64,000 bases of DNA from Phycisphaeraceae bacterium (GTDB lineage: Bacteria; Planctomycetota; Phycisphaerae; Phycisphaerales; UBA1924): the NCBI GenBank assembly GCA_019636795.1, contig JAHBWW010000001.1, positions 186,001 to 250,000 on the forward strand, read 5' to 3'. The notes beneath the pieces were generated by a model, which was given only the letters and a program-made list of their open reading frames with translations, searched no databases and had not been told where the DNA came from. Below are positions 55,686 through 64,000 of the stretch, in pieces. Position 1 is the first letter of the stretch. Every line of letters begins with the position of its first letter. Made by a program: the position numbers and the translations under genes.

Positions 55686-57308
55686 TCAGAACGGCGGCTC
55701 ATCATCGAAGTCCGCATCGGGCCCGCCACCGTCGCGATGATCTTCGATCGGCCCGGCCTGGGGCCCCGGCGCGAACGACTGGCGCGGGGGCTTGCTTTCT
55801 GCGGCTTTGCTGGGCGATGAGTAGTCCGTGTACCCACCGCCGTAGCCCCCGGCGTGGCGCCAGTCATAGTTCTTGAAGCGCGTCGTGGTGTCGTCCCATG
55901 TGAGTTTCACGACCCCGGTCGGGCCGTTACGCTGCTTGGCGATGATGACTTCCGACAGGTGCAGGAGTTCTTCGTTGGCCGGGTCGTTGGTCCAGTCCTC
56001 GTCGTCCTTGTGGTAATAGGCCTCGCGGTGCAGAAGCATCACGACGTCCGCGTCCTGTTCAATCGAGCCCGACTCGCGCAGGTCGCTCATGCGCGGTCGG
56101 TTCCGCTCGCGCTGCTCGGCTCCGCGGTTGAGCTGGGCCAGTGTCACCACAGGAATGTGCAGTTCGCGCGCCAGGGCCTTGATCTGCCGGCTGATGGTCG
56201 AGACTTCAACCTGCCGGCTTTCGCGTGCGGCTCCGGGCGCTGTGAGCAACTGAAGGTAGTCGACGAAAATCACGCGCACGCCGTGCTTGGCAACCATCCG
56301 CCGCGCGCGGGCGCGCAGGTTCAGCACGGTCATGCCCGGCGTGTCGTCGATATAGATCGGAACTTCGTACAACTCGCCCGCAGCATCGCTGAGTTTCTGC
56401 CACTCGTCCATCGTCAGCGAGCCGGTCCGCAACTTGTGTGCGTCGATGCCCGATCGCGCGCTGAGCAGACGCTGAGCCAGCGAACCACGAGACATTTCGA
56501 GGCTGAAGATCCCGACCGGAACGTGCTTGGCACCCTTTGATGGGCTCCAGGGCGTGCAGCCGCCGAAGGCGACCTGTTCCGCGAGATTGAGCGCGAGCGC
56601 CGTCTTGCCCATGCTCGGCCGCGCAGCGAGGATGAGCATTTCGCCGGGCTGGAGGCCACTGAGCAACTTGTCGAGATCATCGAATCCGGTTGCCATGCCA
56701 CTGATGCCGCGCCCCTCGGCCTGTTCGATCAGTTCGATCTGCTGCTGGAGCAGATCCTTCAAGCGCTCGGGCTCGCCGACCTGTTCTTCCTGGGCAATGT
56801 CGAAAATCGACATTTCTGCCTGGTCAATCACCTGCTTTGAGCCTTCACTGTCCTGCCCCGCGTGATACGCGTCGTACAGGATCGTGCCCGCAGCGTCGAT
56901 CAGTTTGCGCAATCTCGCGCGGTCCGCGACAATGCGCGCATAGTGAGGGGCGTTGATCGCGGAAGGGACTGCTTCGGCCAGGTCGACCAGATATTCCGCC
57001 CCGCCGATGAGTTCGAGTTGGTCCTTCCCGCGCAGGCACTCGGCAATCTGGACAAGATCGCCCGAGTGGTGCTGGTCGTACACCGAGACGATCGCTTCGA
57101 AAATCGCACCATGCGCTTCTTTGTAGAACTGTTCGCGCTTGCTCACAATCGGCAGCACGTCCGCAATCATCTGCGGATCGAGCAGCATCGATCCCAGGAG
57201 CGACATCTCCGCCTCGATCGAATGAGGCGGGAGCTTGTCAAAAAGCTTTCCCAGCGATTGCTCGGTAATGGATGTGGACCGGTTGTTTCGCTGGTTGGCT
57301 CGCTCCAT
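55686..57308 (-). CDS. dnaB: Replicative DNA helicase DnaB
   Basis: A 540-residue hexameric helicase that unwinds DNA ahead of the replisome. It has the N-terminal DnaB domain (PPHSIEAEMSLLGSMLLDP), the RecA-like core with Walker A ARPSMGKTALALN, Walker B VIFVDYLQLL and the C-terminal IAKQRNGPTG. No intein is present. The tail is Gly- and Pro-rich with an acidic end (DADFDDEPPF). The ATG at 57308 gives the usual start; the frame upstream overlaps pdxH control sequence. Confidence 0.96.
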   Translation of the reverse strand: MERANQRNNRSTSITEQSLGKLFDKLPPHSIEAEMSLLGSMLLDPQMIADVLPIVSKREQFYKEAHGAIFEAIVSVYDQHHSGDLVQIAECLRGKDQLELIGGAEYLVDLAEAVPSAINAPHYARIVADRARLRKLIDAAGTILYDAYHAGQDSEGSKQVIDQAEMSIFDIAQEEQVGEPERLKDLLQQQIELIEQAEGRGISGMATGFDDLDKLLSGLQPGEMLILAARPSMGKTALALNLAEQVAFGGCTPWSPSKGAKHVPVGIFSLEMSRGSLAQRLLSARSGIDAHKLRTGSLTMDEWQKLSDAAGELYEVPIYIDDTPGMTVLNLRARARRMVAKHGVRVIFVDYLQLLTAPGAARESRQVEVSTISRQIKALARELHIPVVTLAQLNRGAEQRERNRPRMSDLRESGSIEQDADVVMLLHREAYYHKDDEDWTNDPANEELLHLSEVIIAKQRNGPTGVVKLTWDDTTTRFKNYDWRHAGGYGGGYTDYSSPSKAAESKPPRQSFAPGPQAGPIEDHRDGGGPDADFDDEPPF

Positions 57309-57385
57309 CGTGTGCGCATTCTCCCGTCCGACCGTAGGCGCTGGCGTTCTGAGACAACATCTCAACGTGCCATCTACCATCCGCC

Positions 57386-58087
57386 ATGAAGCGTTCAATT
57401 GTCGATTTATTCAGTGGCCCGAGCCCGCTCCCCGACCAACTCCCACACGACCCAATGCCAACCGTCGTTGCGTGGCTCAATGAAGCGCACGAGCGCAAGA
57501 CCCAGCCGAATCCGAACGCGATTGCACTGGCGACAGCTGCTGCTTCGGGGTTCCCAAGTGTGCGCATGGTGCTTTGCAAGGAGATCCGCCCCGATCCGGG
57601 GTGGGTGGCTTTCTATACCAATCGTCAAAGTCGCAAAGGGCTTGAGCTCGAAGCCAACCCACGCGCGGCGGCGTGTTTTCATTGGGACGCTCTGGATCGA
57701 CAGATCCGCATCGAAGGCCCGGTGGTGCATGCTCCCGACTCGGAGAGCGATGCCTATTTTCGTTCGAGGCGGTGGGAGAGCCGCATAGGTGCGTGGGCCA
57801 GCGCACAATCAACGCCCATCGCGTCGCGGGTGCAGATGCTTGATCGCGTGATGGAGACGATCGGCCAGCTGGGGCTCTCGCTTCCGGGGTTGGTGCTTCA
57901 GGGGAATGATGCCGAGATCCCGCGTCCGCCGCACTGGGGAGGTTATCGGCTTTGGGCGAGCGCGGTCGAAATCTGGGCCGGCGCGGCGAGCCGGGTACAC
58001 GACCGAGCGTTGTGGGAACGAGATGTCGTAAAGAAGGAAGGGGAGGTTGTTTGCGGACCATGGAGGAGCACCCGCCTTCAACCCTGA
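57386..58087 (+). CDS. pdxH: Pyridoxamine/pyridoxine 5'-phosphate oxidase
   Basis: A 233-residue FMN flavoprotein that makes pyridoxal phosphate from pyridoxine or pyridoxamine phosphate. Family motifs are RMVLCKEIRPDPGWVAFYTN, SRKGLELEANPRAA, FHWDALDRQIRIEG, RVHDRALWER and the closing W-x-x-x-R-L-x-P (here WRSTRLQP). With pdxJ this completes the final steps of the DXP-dependent B6 route. Divergent from dnaB. Confidence 0.94.
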   Translation: MKRSIVDLFSGPSPLPDQLPHDPMPTVVAWLNEAHERKTQPNPNAIALATAAASGFPSVRMVLCKEIRPDPGWVAFYTNRQSRKGLELEANPRAAACFHWDALDRQIRIEGPVVHAPDSESDAYFRSRRWESRIGAWASAQSTPIASRVQMLDRVMETIGQLGLSLPGLVLQGNDAEIPRPPHWGGYRLWASAVEIWAGAASRVHDRALWERDVVKKEGEVVCGPWRSTRLQP

Positions 58088-58229
58088 ACCGGGGGTCTGA
58101 TGAGATCGGCAATTCGGGCTCGAAATTTATTGTGGGGAATTGACCGCTTGTACTTGAGATTCACCTTCTGATTGTCGAAGTGACAGAGGCGATGTGTTGC
58201 TCTGCCAGCGACTAGTGAGAGGTGACTGA

Positions 58230-59453
58230 GTGTCCAAGATCAGAAGGGAATTGGCTGCATCGGAGGTTCCTGGTCTCTACTGCGAGATCGAACGTCGGCT
58301 CGAGCGCATCGGCATCCGAACGCAGCCGGAGGTTGCTGCCAAGATCCTGGAGATCGTTTCAAATGCAGATGCTGGGGCGAGCGATTACGCCCGTATTGTG
58401 TCGTCGGATCCGGCGCTGTCAGGGCGGCTGCTCAAGATGTCCAACTCGGCATTTTTTGCCCAGCGCCAGCCGGTGACGAGCGTTGATCGCGCGTGTGTGC
58501 TGCTGGGGCTCGAAAGGCTCAAGTCGCTGGCACTGGGCTTTTATGTGAGCCGGGCGGCATCTCATGATGCTTCGTCGCAACTGTCGCGCCTGGTTTGGAC
58601 GCAATCGATCTATCGAGCGTGTCTCGCGACGGTTCTGGCTCGCAAGCTTGTGCCTGCTCGCGCAGCTGAAGCGTTCGTGATCGGTCTTCTGCTCGACGCC
58701 GGCACGCCATTGATGCTCGAGCTTGTTGGGAACCACTACCTGCACTACCTTGAGGCCAATCCTCTTCCGCCGAAGCGCTTTACTGAAGAGTTCGAGACGC
58801 TTCCCTTCACGAGCGTTGATGTGATTGCAGCGCTGGGCCGGCACTGGAAACTTCCGGATCTGCTTCTGCGACCCCTGGAGTGGCAGCGGACCAATCCGGG
58901 GAATACAGCGCGCTCTGAGGATATTCATCAGCTGCATCGGATCGCGTTTTACGTCAGTGCGATCAAACTTGATCCTGAGAACAGCACGCCGCAGGGCGCT
59001 GCTCCGCTGCCACTGATCGCCAATCGGCTGTTCGACCTTGATGCGTCAGAGTTGTCGGAGATGATCAAGCGCAGTGTGCGGGAGTACGAAGCGACGTTCG
59101 CTGTGTTCTCGGATCTGGCGACCCAGATGAATGACATCAACTCGCTGCTCGACCAGGTGCAAGGCCAGCTTGTGCTTGCGATCGAGCGCACGATCGGCCA
59201 CACCCTGGAGTCACCGGACGCAAACGTCCCAATCGAGTTCGTCCTCGGAGGGCGTCGCATCGAACTGGTCCCGGAAGAGAACGACGCTTTTGTGGTCTTT
59301 CTGTGCAGCGCATCTGGCGAGAGGCTGACAAGTCAGTTCTTCAACCGATCGCTGATGTCTTCACAATCGGTGCTCGATGCGTTCGCGCTCGAGTCTTCAG
59401 CCGAGGACCAGTCGGCCCAGTTTGAATCATTCCTCTCGGCGTTTGCCGCCTGA
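58230..59453 (+). CDS. HDOD-domain signalling protein
   Basis: A 407-residue protein with an HDOD domain (about 25-230, IVSSDPALSGRLLKMSNSAFF and VDRACVLLGLERLKSLALG), a non-enzymatic relative of HD phosphohydrolases used in regulation. The C-terminal 150 residues are uncharacterised, with a possible coiled-coil part near 290-320. The GTG start follows GAGAGGTGACTGAGT. Its 3' end overlaps the convergent fusion gene by 27 bases. Confidence 0.85.
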   Translation: MSKIRRELAASEVPGLYCEIERRLERIGIRTQPEVAAKILEIVSNADAGASDYARIVSSDPALSGRLLKMSNSAFFAQRQPVTSVDRACVLLGLERLKSLALGFYVSRAASHDASSQLSRLVWTQSIYRACLATVLARKLVPARAAEAFVIGLLLDAGTPLMLELVGNHYLHYLEANPLPPKRFTEEFETLPFTSVDVIAALGRHWKLPDLLLRPLEWQRTNPGNTARSEDIHQLHRIAFYVSAIKLDPENSTPQGAAPLPLIANRLFDLDASELSEMIKRSVREYEATFAVFSDLATQMNDINSLLDQVQGQLVLAIERTIGHTLESPDANVPIEFVLGGRRIELVPEENDAFVVFLCSASGERLTSQFFNRSLMSSQSVLDAFALESSAEDQSAQFESFLSAFAA

Positions 59454-61922
59454 CGGCATAAGAAGCAGTCGCAGAAATTCCCCGAGGGTGAGCGTTCGAT
59501 AGCCGAGCCGATGTCGCTCGGCACCAAGGGCGTAGAGCCTCTGCCAGTGTCCGAGCATGACACGTCGTGCCCAAGCGAACGATCGAGAGGGGTCGTACAT
59601 GTTGGTTGATTCGCTGGTGGTGCCGTTTGCTTCGATGATGGCAAAGCCTTGTCCGGCGTGCAGCAGGTCTTCGCATTCGAAGCGCAGGTCGAATCGGCCG
59701 TAGTCGAATCCGGCGTTGTGGAAGTTGCGGGCGATGTCGTTGATTGCAGCCTCGAGTGCGGGTGACTTGAGATCCTCGCCATCCATGAACATGGTTCCTT
59801 GCGCATGATTTCCGGCGAACGAAAGTGCGAGAGTTTCTGCGGGGGCGAGCACGCGATCGAGCTGGTCGCGGAATCGATCAAGAAACAGTGAGGCCTGGCA
59901 GCAAAATCGCGGATGAGACCAGATGAGTTGTGCGACGGTACTGTGGCCATCACCTTCGAGACGCTGGAAGACTTTGCGCGTGATGGAGTAGATGAAGCCA
60001 TCGCGCTGGTCGATGGGGGTTGGATCCTCGGCGGCGGACCTGCGCATCCAGAAGACGCTGCATTCGTGCGGACCTGGATGGAAGCGCTGGAGCATGATCG
60101 CTCCGGGAATGGAATGAATGGCTGCTTCCAGCTCAATGGGATCGTGCGCAAGCGCAACGCCGATTCCTCTTTGGCCGCTATCCGGTTTGACAACGACGGG
60201 GAAGCCACCGAGTGCCGGAGTGCCTTCGAGTGCAAGCAGGGCGCGCGTGTACCGATCATCGCAGTCGGCAATGCGCACCGCTGGCAGCACGCGCGTCTCC
60301 TGGGGATGGAACTGGGCGATGATCGCTGACTTGGATTCGCCGACGAACCCGCCTCCGTTCTCGATACCCGGGTTTGCAGCGGCAAAAGCCAGCACCGATC
60401 GGGAACGCCAGGCTTCTCGGGCGAGATTCGGAAGAACCGAGGCATAGTACACGCTCGATGGCCACCATTCGTGATGCAACGCTCGTGTCACTGTTGCGGC
60501 GATGCGGCGCCGACCGACCCAGGTCAATCCGAGCCTCAATGATCGCAGCCCGATCACACTCACACAGAAAAGCGGAACAAACGCCCACCCATCCCACGCG
60601 CCGGCGGGGCCATCGATCAGGGCTGCAACGATCGACGCGAGAGACAAGGCGAACGGCACCCACAAGACAGCACTGAGCACGGAACGCGCGGATCGAGTTT
60701 GGCGCGCACCCAGGACACGATCGGTGATCTGTCCGAGGAACAGACCAACGAAGGCGACGCCAAAATCGAGATTCCCTGATGCGACAAAGAACGCAGCGAG
60801 CAGCGTCGCAGTATCAGGCCTGCGCCAGGCAAAAATGGCAAGCAGTGGCGTGAGCACCCACCACGCAGTCCAGCGAACAACAACACCAGCGTGCTCGATC
60901 CATCCGATTGGCCCGGCGATGTCTGCGGTTGGCGCGAGGTCATCGTAGAGCGTCAATGGCGGAACGCCGAGCACATCGTGCCGATTGGCGTGTTCGAGTA
61001 TGAACGCTGCACTTTGTTGAGGCTGGAGCATCGGGAGAAAGTGGCTCGCATCGAGCATGACGAGCCTGCTGGTCGAGATCAGCGAGTGGTGATATTCGGC
61101 TGCCCAGTCGGGGACGAGCGGGTCGTGGCGTCCATGCAGAATCAAGGTCGGCACTTGCAAGCGTCGCATGACGTTTTCGAGGGGTCTTTGGTCCGAGTCA
61201 AGAAAACTGCGGATAAAAGTGTGCCGAAACTCGGTTGTTCCAAGCGAGCCGAAGTGTGGGATCAACTCGGGCAACGCCACGACAACGGGGACGCCGAGCA
61301 GATATTTGCCCTGTTCAAACCAGTAACTGCCGGAGCCTTCCGTTTCCTGGGCGCCGATCGAGGCAAGCAGCGTGAGCGATGCGACGCGATCGCGTGCGAC
61401 ATCGCTGACATGCAGCCCGACTCCGCCGCTGTTCGACCAGCACACGAGATGCACCCGATCAAGGCCGAGCGCATTGAGGAGTTCGATGACGGCAAAGGCC
61501 GAGGCCTCGAATGAGTAGTCGGGCACCCAGCGTTCTGATCGACCAAATCCGGGCAGATCGATGGCGATGACGCGCCGACCGGCCTTGGCGAGATGGTCAA
61601 CGAACGTCTGGCCCGATTCATCCTGAAGCAACATGAAGTCGAGGGCTCGTCCCGGAGAGCCGTGGAGCAGCACGATTGGCGCGTCGTCAGCATGCGCCGG
61701 CAGGCCGACATCGGCGTAGCCGAGCAGAAGGCGCTCGTTCGGGCTTGGCCCCTCGCGCGTGACCATCGGGATTTCGATGCTGCGCTCGATGGGTAGAGGC
61801 TGGTCGTCCCGCGAGCGATTGATGTGTTGAACGATGTGTGAGGCGAGCAGGAGCAGCGCATATGCAGTCAGCACGCCGAGAGCGACCATCGAGCGGGGAT
61901 GTCGGGCTTGCCCGCGTGTCAC
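59427..61922 (-). CDS. Alpha/beta hydrolase - multi-spanning membrane - ATP-grasp fusion protein
   Basis: An 831-residue three-part protein. Residues 12-32 are a membrane segment; 65-310 an alpha/beta hydrolase with oxyanion HGSPG, nucleophile Ser165 (CWSNSGG), Asp267 (GRHDPLVP) and His294 (DASHFLP); 350-470 about five membrane segments; 510-800 an ATP-grasp ligase-like domain with Lys579 (VVVKPDSGQRGIG) and metal-binding end IIEANGTTSES. The GTG start shares GTGA with the stop of the upstream pseudo-decarboxylase. I know no described family with this order. Confidence 0.85.
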   Translation of the reverse strand: MTRGQARHPRSMVALGVLTAYALLLLASHIVQHINRSRDDQPLPIERSIEIPMVTREGPSPNERLLLGYADVGLPAHADDAPIVLLHGSPGRALDFMLLQDESGQTFVDHLAKAGRRVIAIDLPGFGRSERWVPDYSFEASAFAVIELLNALGLDRVHLVCWSNSGGVGLHVSDVARDRVASLTLLASIGAQETEGSGSYWFEQGKYLLGVPVVVALPELIPHFGSLGTTEFRHTFIRSFLDSDQRPLENVMRRLQVPTLILHGRHDPLVPDWAAEYHHSLISTSRLVMLDASHFLPMLQPQQSAAFILEHANRHDVLGVPPLTLYDDLAPTADIAGPIGWIEHAGVVVRWTAWWVLTPLLAIFAWRRPDTATLLAAFFVASGNLDFGVAFVGLFLGQITDRVLGARQTRSARSVLSAVLWVPFALSLASIVAALIDGPAGAWDGWAFVPLFCVSVIGLRSLRLGLTWVGRRRIAATVTRALHHEWWPSSVYYASVLPNLAREAWRSRSVLAFAAANPGIENGGGFVGESKSAIIAQFHPQETRVLPAVRIADCDDRYTRALLALEGTPALGGFPVVVKPDSGQRGIGVALAHDPIELEAAIHSIPGAIMLQRFHPGPHECSVFWMRRSAAEDPTPIDQRDGFIYSITRKVFQRLEGDGHSTVAQLIWSHPRFCCQASLFLDRFRDQLDRVLAPAETLALSFAGNHAQGTMFMDGEDLKSPALEAAINDIARNFHNAGFDYGRFDLRFECEDLLHAGQGFAIIEANGTTSESTNMYDPSRSFAWARRVMLGHWQRLYALGAERHRLGYRTLTLGEFLRLLLMPSGGKRREE

Positions 61923-63184
61923 AGTATGACCTCCTGCGATTCGAGTTCGGGCACGAGCGCATCGGAGACTCCTCTTCTTGGGAGGATGATGCGGGACTTT
62001 CCGGCGCTGAGGAGAATTTCGCAGGCTGAGTGTCCGCTGTGCCGGGCGCGGTAGCCACCGGCGGGCCAGGCGATGAGGTCGCCGGGATTCGCTCGCACAC
62101 TGTGCTCCAGCGCACCGTCGATCTGGCCAGCGTCTCGTGGTGTCGCGTCTGGGTCAGAAGGTGCGACGATTGGTCGAACTGCGCTGGACCGTGCGATCGC
62201 GACGCAGGGAACGCCATCACACACGACTCGGCGCGCTGCAACGCCCTGGCGAACCCCGAGCACGCGCGAGATGGCTGCGCAGGAACCAGCGCAGAGCGAC
62301 CAACCGGGCTCGATGACAACTTTTGCACCCGCTTCGACCAGCGGCAGAAGCAGCGCAGCGACCGCGCCGGCATACTCAGCCGGGGTTGGCGCGTCCTGGT
62401 CCACTTCGTTGCTTGCGAACCCACCCCCAAGATTGAGCAGCGTGATCGGGTGGTTGCGCTTCATGAGCTGATCAGCCAGGCGCACGAAGCGCTCGACGCA
62501 TGCGACGAAACTGTCGACAGTTCTGGCTTGCTCGCCAGCGTGCATGTGCAATCCTCGCAGGCGAAGGCGCGACTCATTGCCGAACTCATCGAAGAGCTCG
62601 AGCGCGTGCTCGGCAGAAATGCCCCACGATCCATGGCCGGTCCCGCCGACGTCAACGGCGCAGATTGCGTTGCATGCGATGCGTACTCCGTTGGCAATGC
62701 GAGAAATCTGCCGAAGTTCTGTGCCTGTTTCGACGCTGAACCACCCGATTGGTCCGCGGTAATATGGCGGGCGACCTTCGACCAGCCGGCCGGACTGAAA
62801 CATCGGGCTGTAGAGCCCGTCGAGGGCAGCACGAACATCATCGTCGCTTCGCCCAAGACCGGCATAGACAACCCGCGTCATGGGCACGCCACTCAGCCAC
62901 GCGCGCTCCAGATCGGTGCCAGATCGAATGCTCAGCCCCGCGCCACGCTTGGCCAGGTGATGAAGGACATGTGTGTTTGGAATGGCATCGACATCAAAAC
63001 TCACCATCGCCCGAAGTTCGGAAAACGCTTCGGCAAACGCATAGAAGCGCTCGACCATGGTGTCCACGTCGTAGATCACGATCGGCGACCCGACACGGGC
63101 GACCAGGGTTTCGGCCCGTAGTGTGCCGATGTTCAGGCCGCCTCGATCAACATGGATGTTCAAGTCCAGATCTCCGGCGTTCAT
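61919..63184 (-). CDS. Type III PLP-decarboxylase fold protein lacking the PLP lysine
   Basis: A 421-residue alanine-racemase-fold protein of the diaminopimelate/ornithine decarboxylase family. The barrel motifs LNLGGGFAS and VVIEPGWSLCAGS are present, as is a C-terminal block PAGGYRARHSGHSACEILL. The Schiff-base motif YAVKAN is FDVDAI here, so the PLP lysine is Asp66; normal decarboxylation should be impossible. The ATG at 63184 overlaps rlmN by 38 bases; a TTG at 63163 with GGAG upstream is an alternative. It is coupled to the ATP-grasp fusion gene by GTGA. Confidence 0.85.
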   Translation of the reverse strand: MNAGDLDLNIHVDRGGLNIGTLRAETLVARVGSPIVIYDVDTMVERFYAFAEAFSELRAMVSFDVDAIPNTHVLHHLAKRGAGLSIRSGTDLERAWLSGVPMTRVVYAGLGRSDDDVRAALDGLYSPMFQSGRLVEGRPPYYRGPIGWFSVETGTELRQISRIANGVRIACNAICAVDVGGTGHGSWGISAEHALELFDEFGNESRLRLRGLHMHAGEQARTVDSFVACVERFVRLADQLMKRNHPITLLNLGGGFASNEVDQDAPTPAEYAGAVAALLLPLVEAGAKVVIEPGWSLCAGSCAAISRVLGVRQGVAARRVVCDGVPCVAIARSSAVRPIVAPSDPDATPRDAGQIDGALEHSVRANPGDLIAWPAGGYRARHSGHSACEILLSAGKSRIILPRRGVSDALVPELESQEVIL

Positions 63185-64000
63185 GCAACATTGGTTCGGC
63201 CGATGACACTCGTGTTGAACCCGAGTCATCAATGGTCAGATTGACAAGGCGTCGGCGCCTGATCTCGGCCGAGCCGAGTTGTCCGCATGCGCCCATCATG
63301 TCGCGCCCTTTCGTGCGGCGACGCTTGACGTACACACCATAGCGCACGAGAGCGCCCATGAAGCGCTCGACGTCCGATTCCTCCGGCGCAGGCCACGGCG
63401 AGTTGCGGCGGGGGTTGTATGGAATCAGGTTCACAAGCCCGATCGGGACGCTTCGGCCCGGAGCCTTGCCGAAGGGTGCGAGATAGTCTGCGAGTTGAGC
63501 AGCGTGCTCGTCGGCATCATTGACGCCGGGGATGAGTACGTACTCGAAGCAGATCTTGCCGCTGGCGCGCATAGGAAAACGAAGGAGTGCATCGCGCAGA
63601 TCACTCATCGGCATCGCCCGGTTGATGGGCATGAGTTGCGATCGTATCTCGTCGTTGGGGGCGTTGATGCTCACCGCAAGCCCGAGCCGGCGGTAACCCT
63701 CCTCGCGCGTCAGGCCAGCGAGTTGGGCGAGTCCATCGATGCGTCCGACGGTCGAGACCGTGATATTGCTTGCGCCCAGTGCCGGGCCGTTGTGATCGCA
63801 CAGCACCCGAATCGCCTGCGCTACCGCGTCGAAGTTGTCGAGCGGTTCGCCCATACCCATGAACACGAGGTTATTGATTCGGCCCCCTTCGAGGTGCCCG
63901 ATCAGGTGCGTTGCGGTGAACCACTGTGCCACGATTTCTGAGGCCGAGAGACTGCGTACACGCCCCATCTGGGCTGTCTCGCAGAAAGTACATCCCATCG
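63147..64000 (-). CDS. rlmN: 23S rRNA/tRNA adenosine C2-methyltransferase RlmN (5' end outside the window)
   Basis: A partial frame of 283 residues running off the right edge. It begins inside the radical-SAM cluster motif (GCTFCETAQMG keeps the last two Cys) and includes GMGEPLDNF, STVGRIDGL, LAVSINAPNDEIR, NLIPYNP and the C-terminal catalytic Cys in GACGQLG. It methylates A2503 of 23S rRNA and A37 of tRNAs. It is the first visible gene of a minus-strand run with the pseudo-decarboxylase and the ATP-grasp fusion. Confidence 0.93.
   Translation of the reverse strand, partial: MGCTFCETAQMGRVRSLSASEIVAQWFTATHLIGHLEGGRINNLVFMGMGEPLDNFDAVAQAIRVLCDHNGPALGASNITVSTVGRIDGLAQLAGLTREEGYRRLGLAVSINAPNDEIRSQLMPINRAMPMSDLRDALLRFPMRASGKICFEYVLIPGVNDADEHAAQLADYLAPFGKAPGRSVPIGLVNLIPYNPRRNSPWPAPEESDVERFMGALVRYGVYVKRRRTKGRDMMGACGQLGSAEIRRRRLVNLTIDDSGSTRVSSAEPMLHERRRSGLEHPC

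Overview
The window is GC-rich, densely coded bacterial chromosome with no ribosomal RNA, no transposase and no recognisable prophage. Several traits suggest a planctomycete, most likely of the Phycisphaerae type: a secreted enzyme ending in a dockerin-like calcium-binding tail, a prepilin with a late H-x-DG motif, the PTPS-III variant of the pterin synthase family, an ECF sigma/anti-sigma pair, and many secreted or membrane proteins of unknown function. This placement is an inference from gene content; no marker gene settles it.

Layout. 0-2.6 kb (minus): a tightly coupled tatC-tadA-mutM operon. 2.6-9.8 kb (plus): ECF sigma factor, anti-sigma-like protein and PDZ protein, then a MoxR ATPase, an Rrf2 regulator, lysyl-tRNA synthetase and a fatty acid desaturase. 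9.8-17.0 kb (minus): sulfotransferase, ChrA transporter, tRNA-Ala(GGC), class V aminotransferase, M32 carboxypeptidase, a terpene-cyclase-fold secreted protein coupled to rsmE. 17.2-20.5 kb (plus): two membrane proteins and SpoVR. 20.5-28.0 kb: a secreted 647-aa protein, trpE, a tandem universal stress protein followed by an antiporter fused to a PTS IIA-like domain, and kbl. 28.1-31.3 kb: small hypotheticals, a DUF456 protein and PhoH. 31.4-34.1 kb: a visibly AT-richer four-gene cassette (anchored secreted protein, exported six-cysteine protein, MauE-like protein, prepilin) preceded by 15 consecutive G. 34.1-40.7 kb: DEAD-box helicase, SAM methyltransferase, glycosyltransferase, alpha-carbonic anhydrase, sugar-kinase-like protein and an orphan DNA methyltransferase. 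40.7-41.0 kb: no gene, but a hairpin-rich stretch ending in a strong terminator. 41-48 kb: ppk1 coupled to a PTPS-III gene, phosphoglucosamine-mutase-type enzyme, ChaN lipoprotein, pdxJ and class I aldolase. 48-51 kb: 21-bp and 7-bp tandem repeats, then two convergent genes sharing a duplicated 87-residue module, flanked by related hairpins. 51-58 kb: a double amidohydrolase, a channel-like RCK protein, dnaB and pdxH. 58-64 kb: an HDOD protein and a minus-strand run of rlmN (cut by the window edge), a decarboxylase-fold pseudoenzyme and an alpha/beta-hydrolase/membrane/ATP-grasp fusion.

The strongest candidates for something undescribed are: (1) the pair at 59.4-63.2 kb, a PLP-decarboxylase fold whose cofactor lysine is Asp, translationally coupled to a hydrolase-membrane-ATP-grasp fusion; (2) the convergent nuclease/CFI-box pair at 48.6-50.9 kb, whose products share an ungapped module with about 60% identity; (3) the AT-rich exported cysteine-protein/MauE/prepilin cassette at 31.4-34.1 kb. 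Vitamin B6 synthesis is represented by pdxJ and pdxH, about 10 kb apart.
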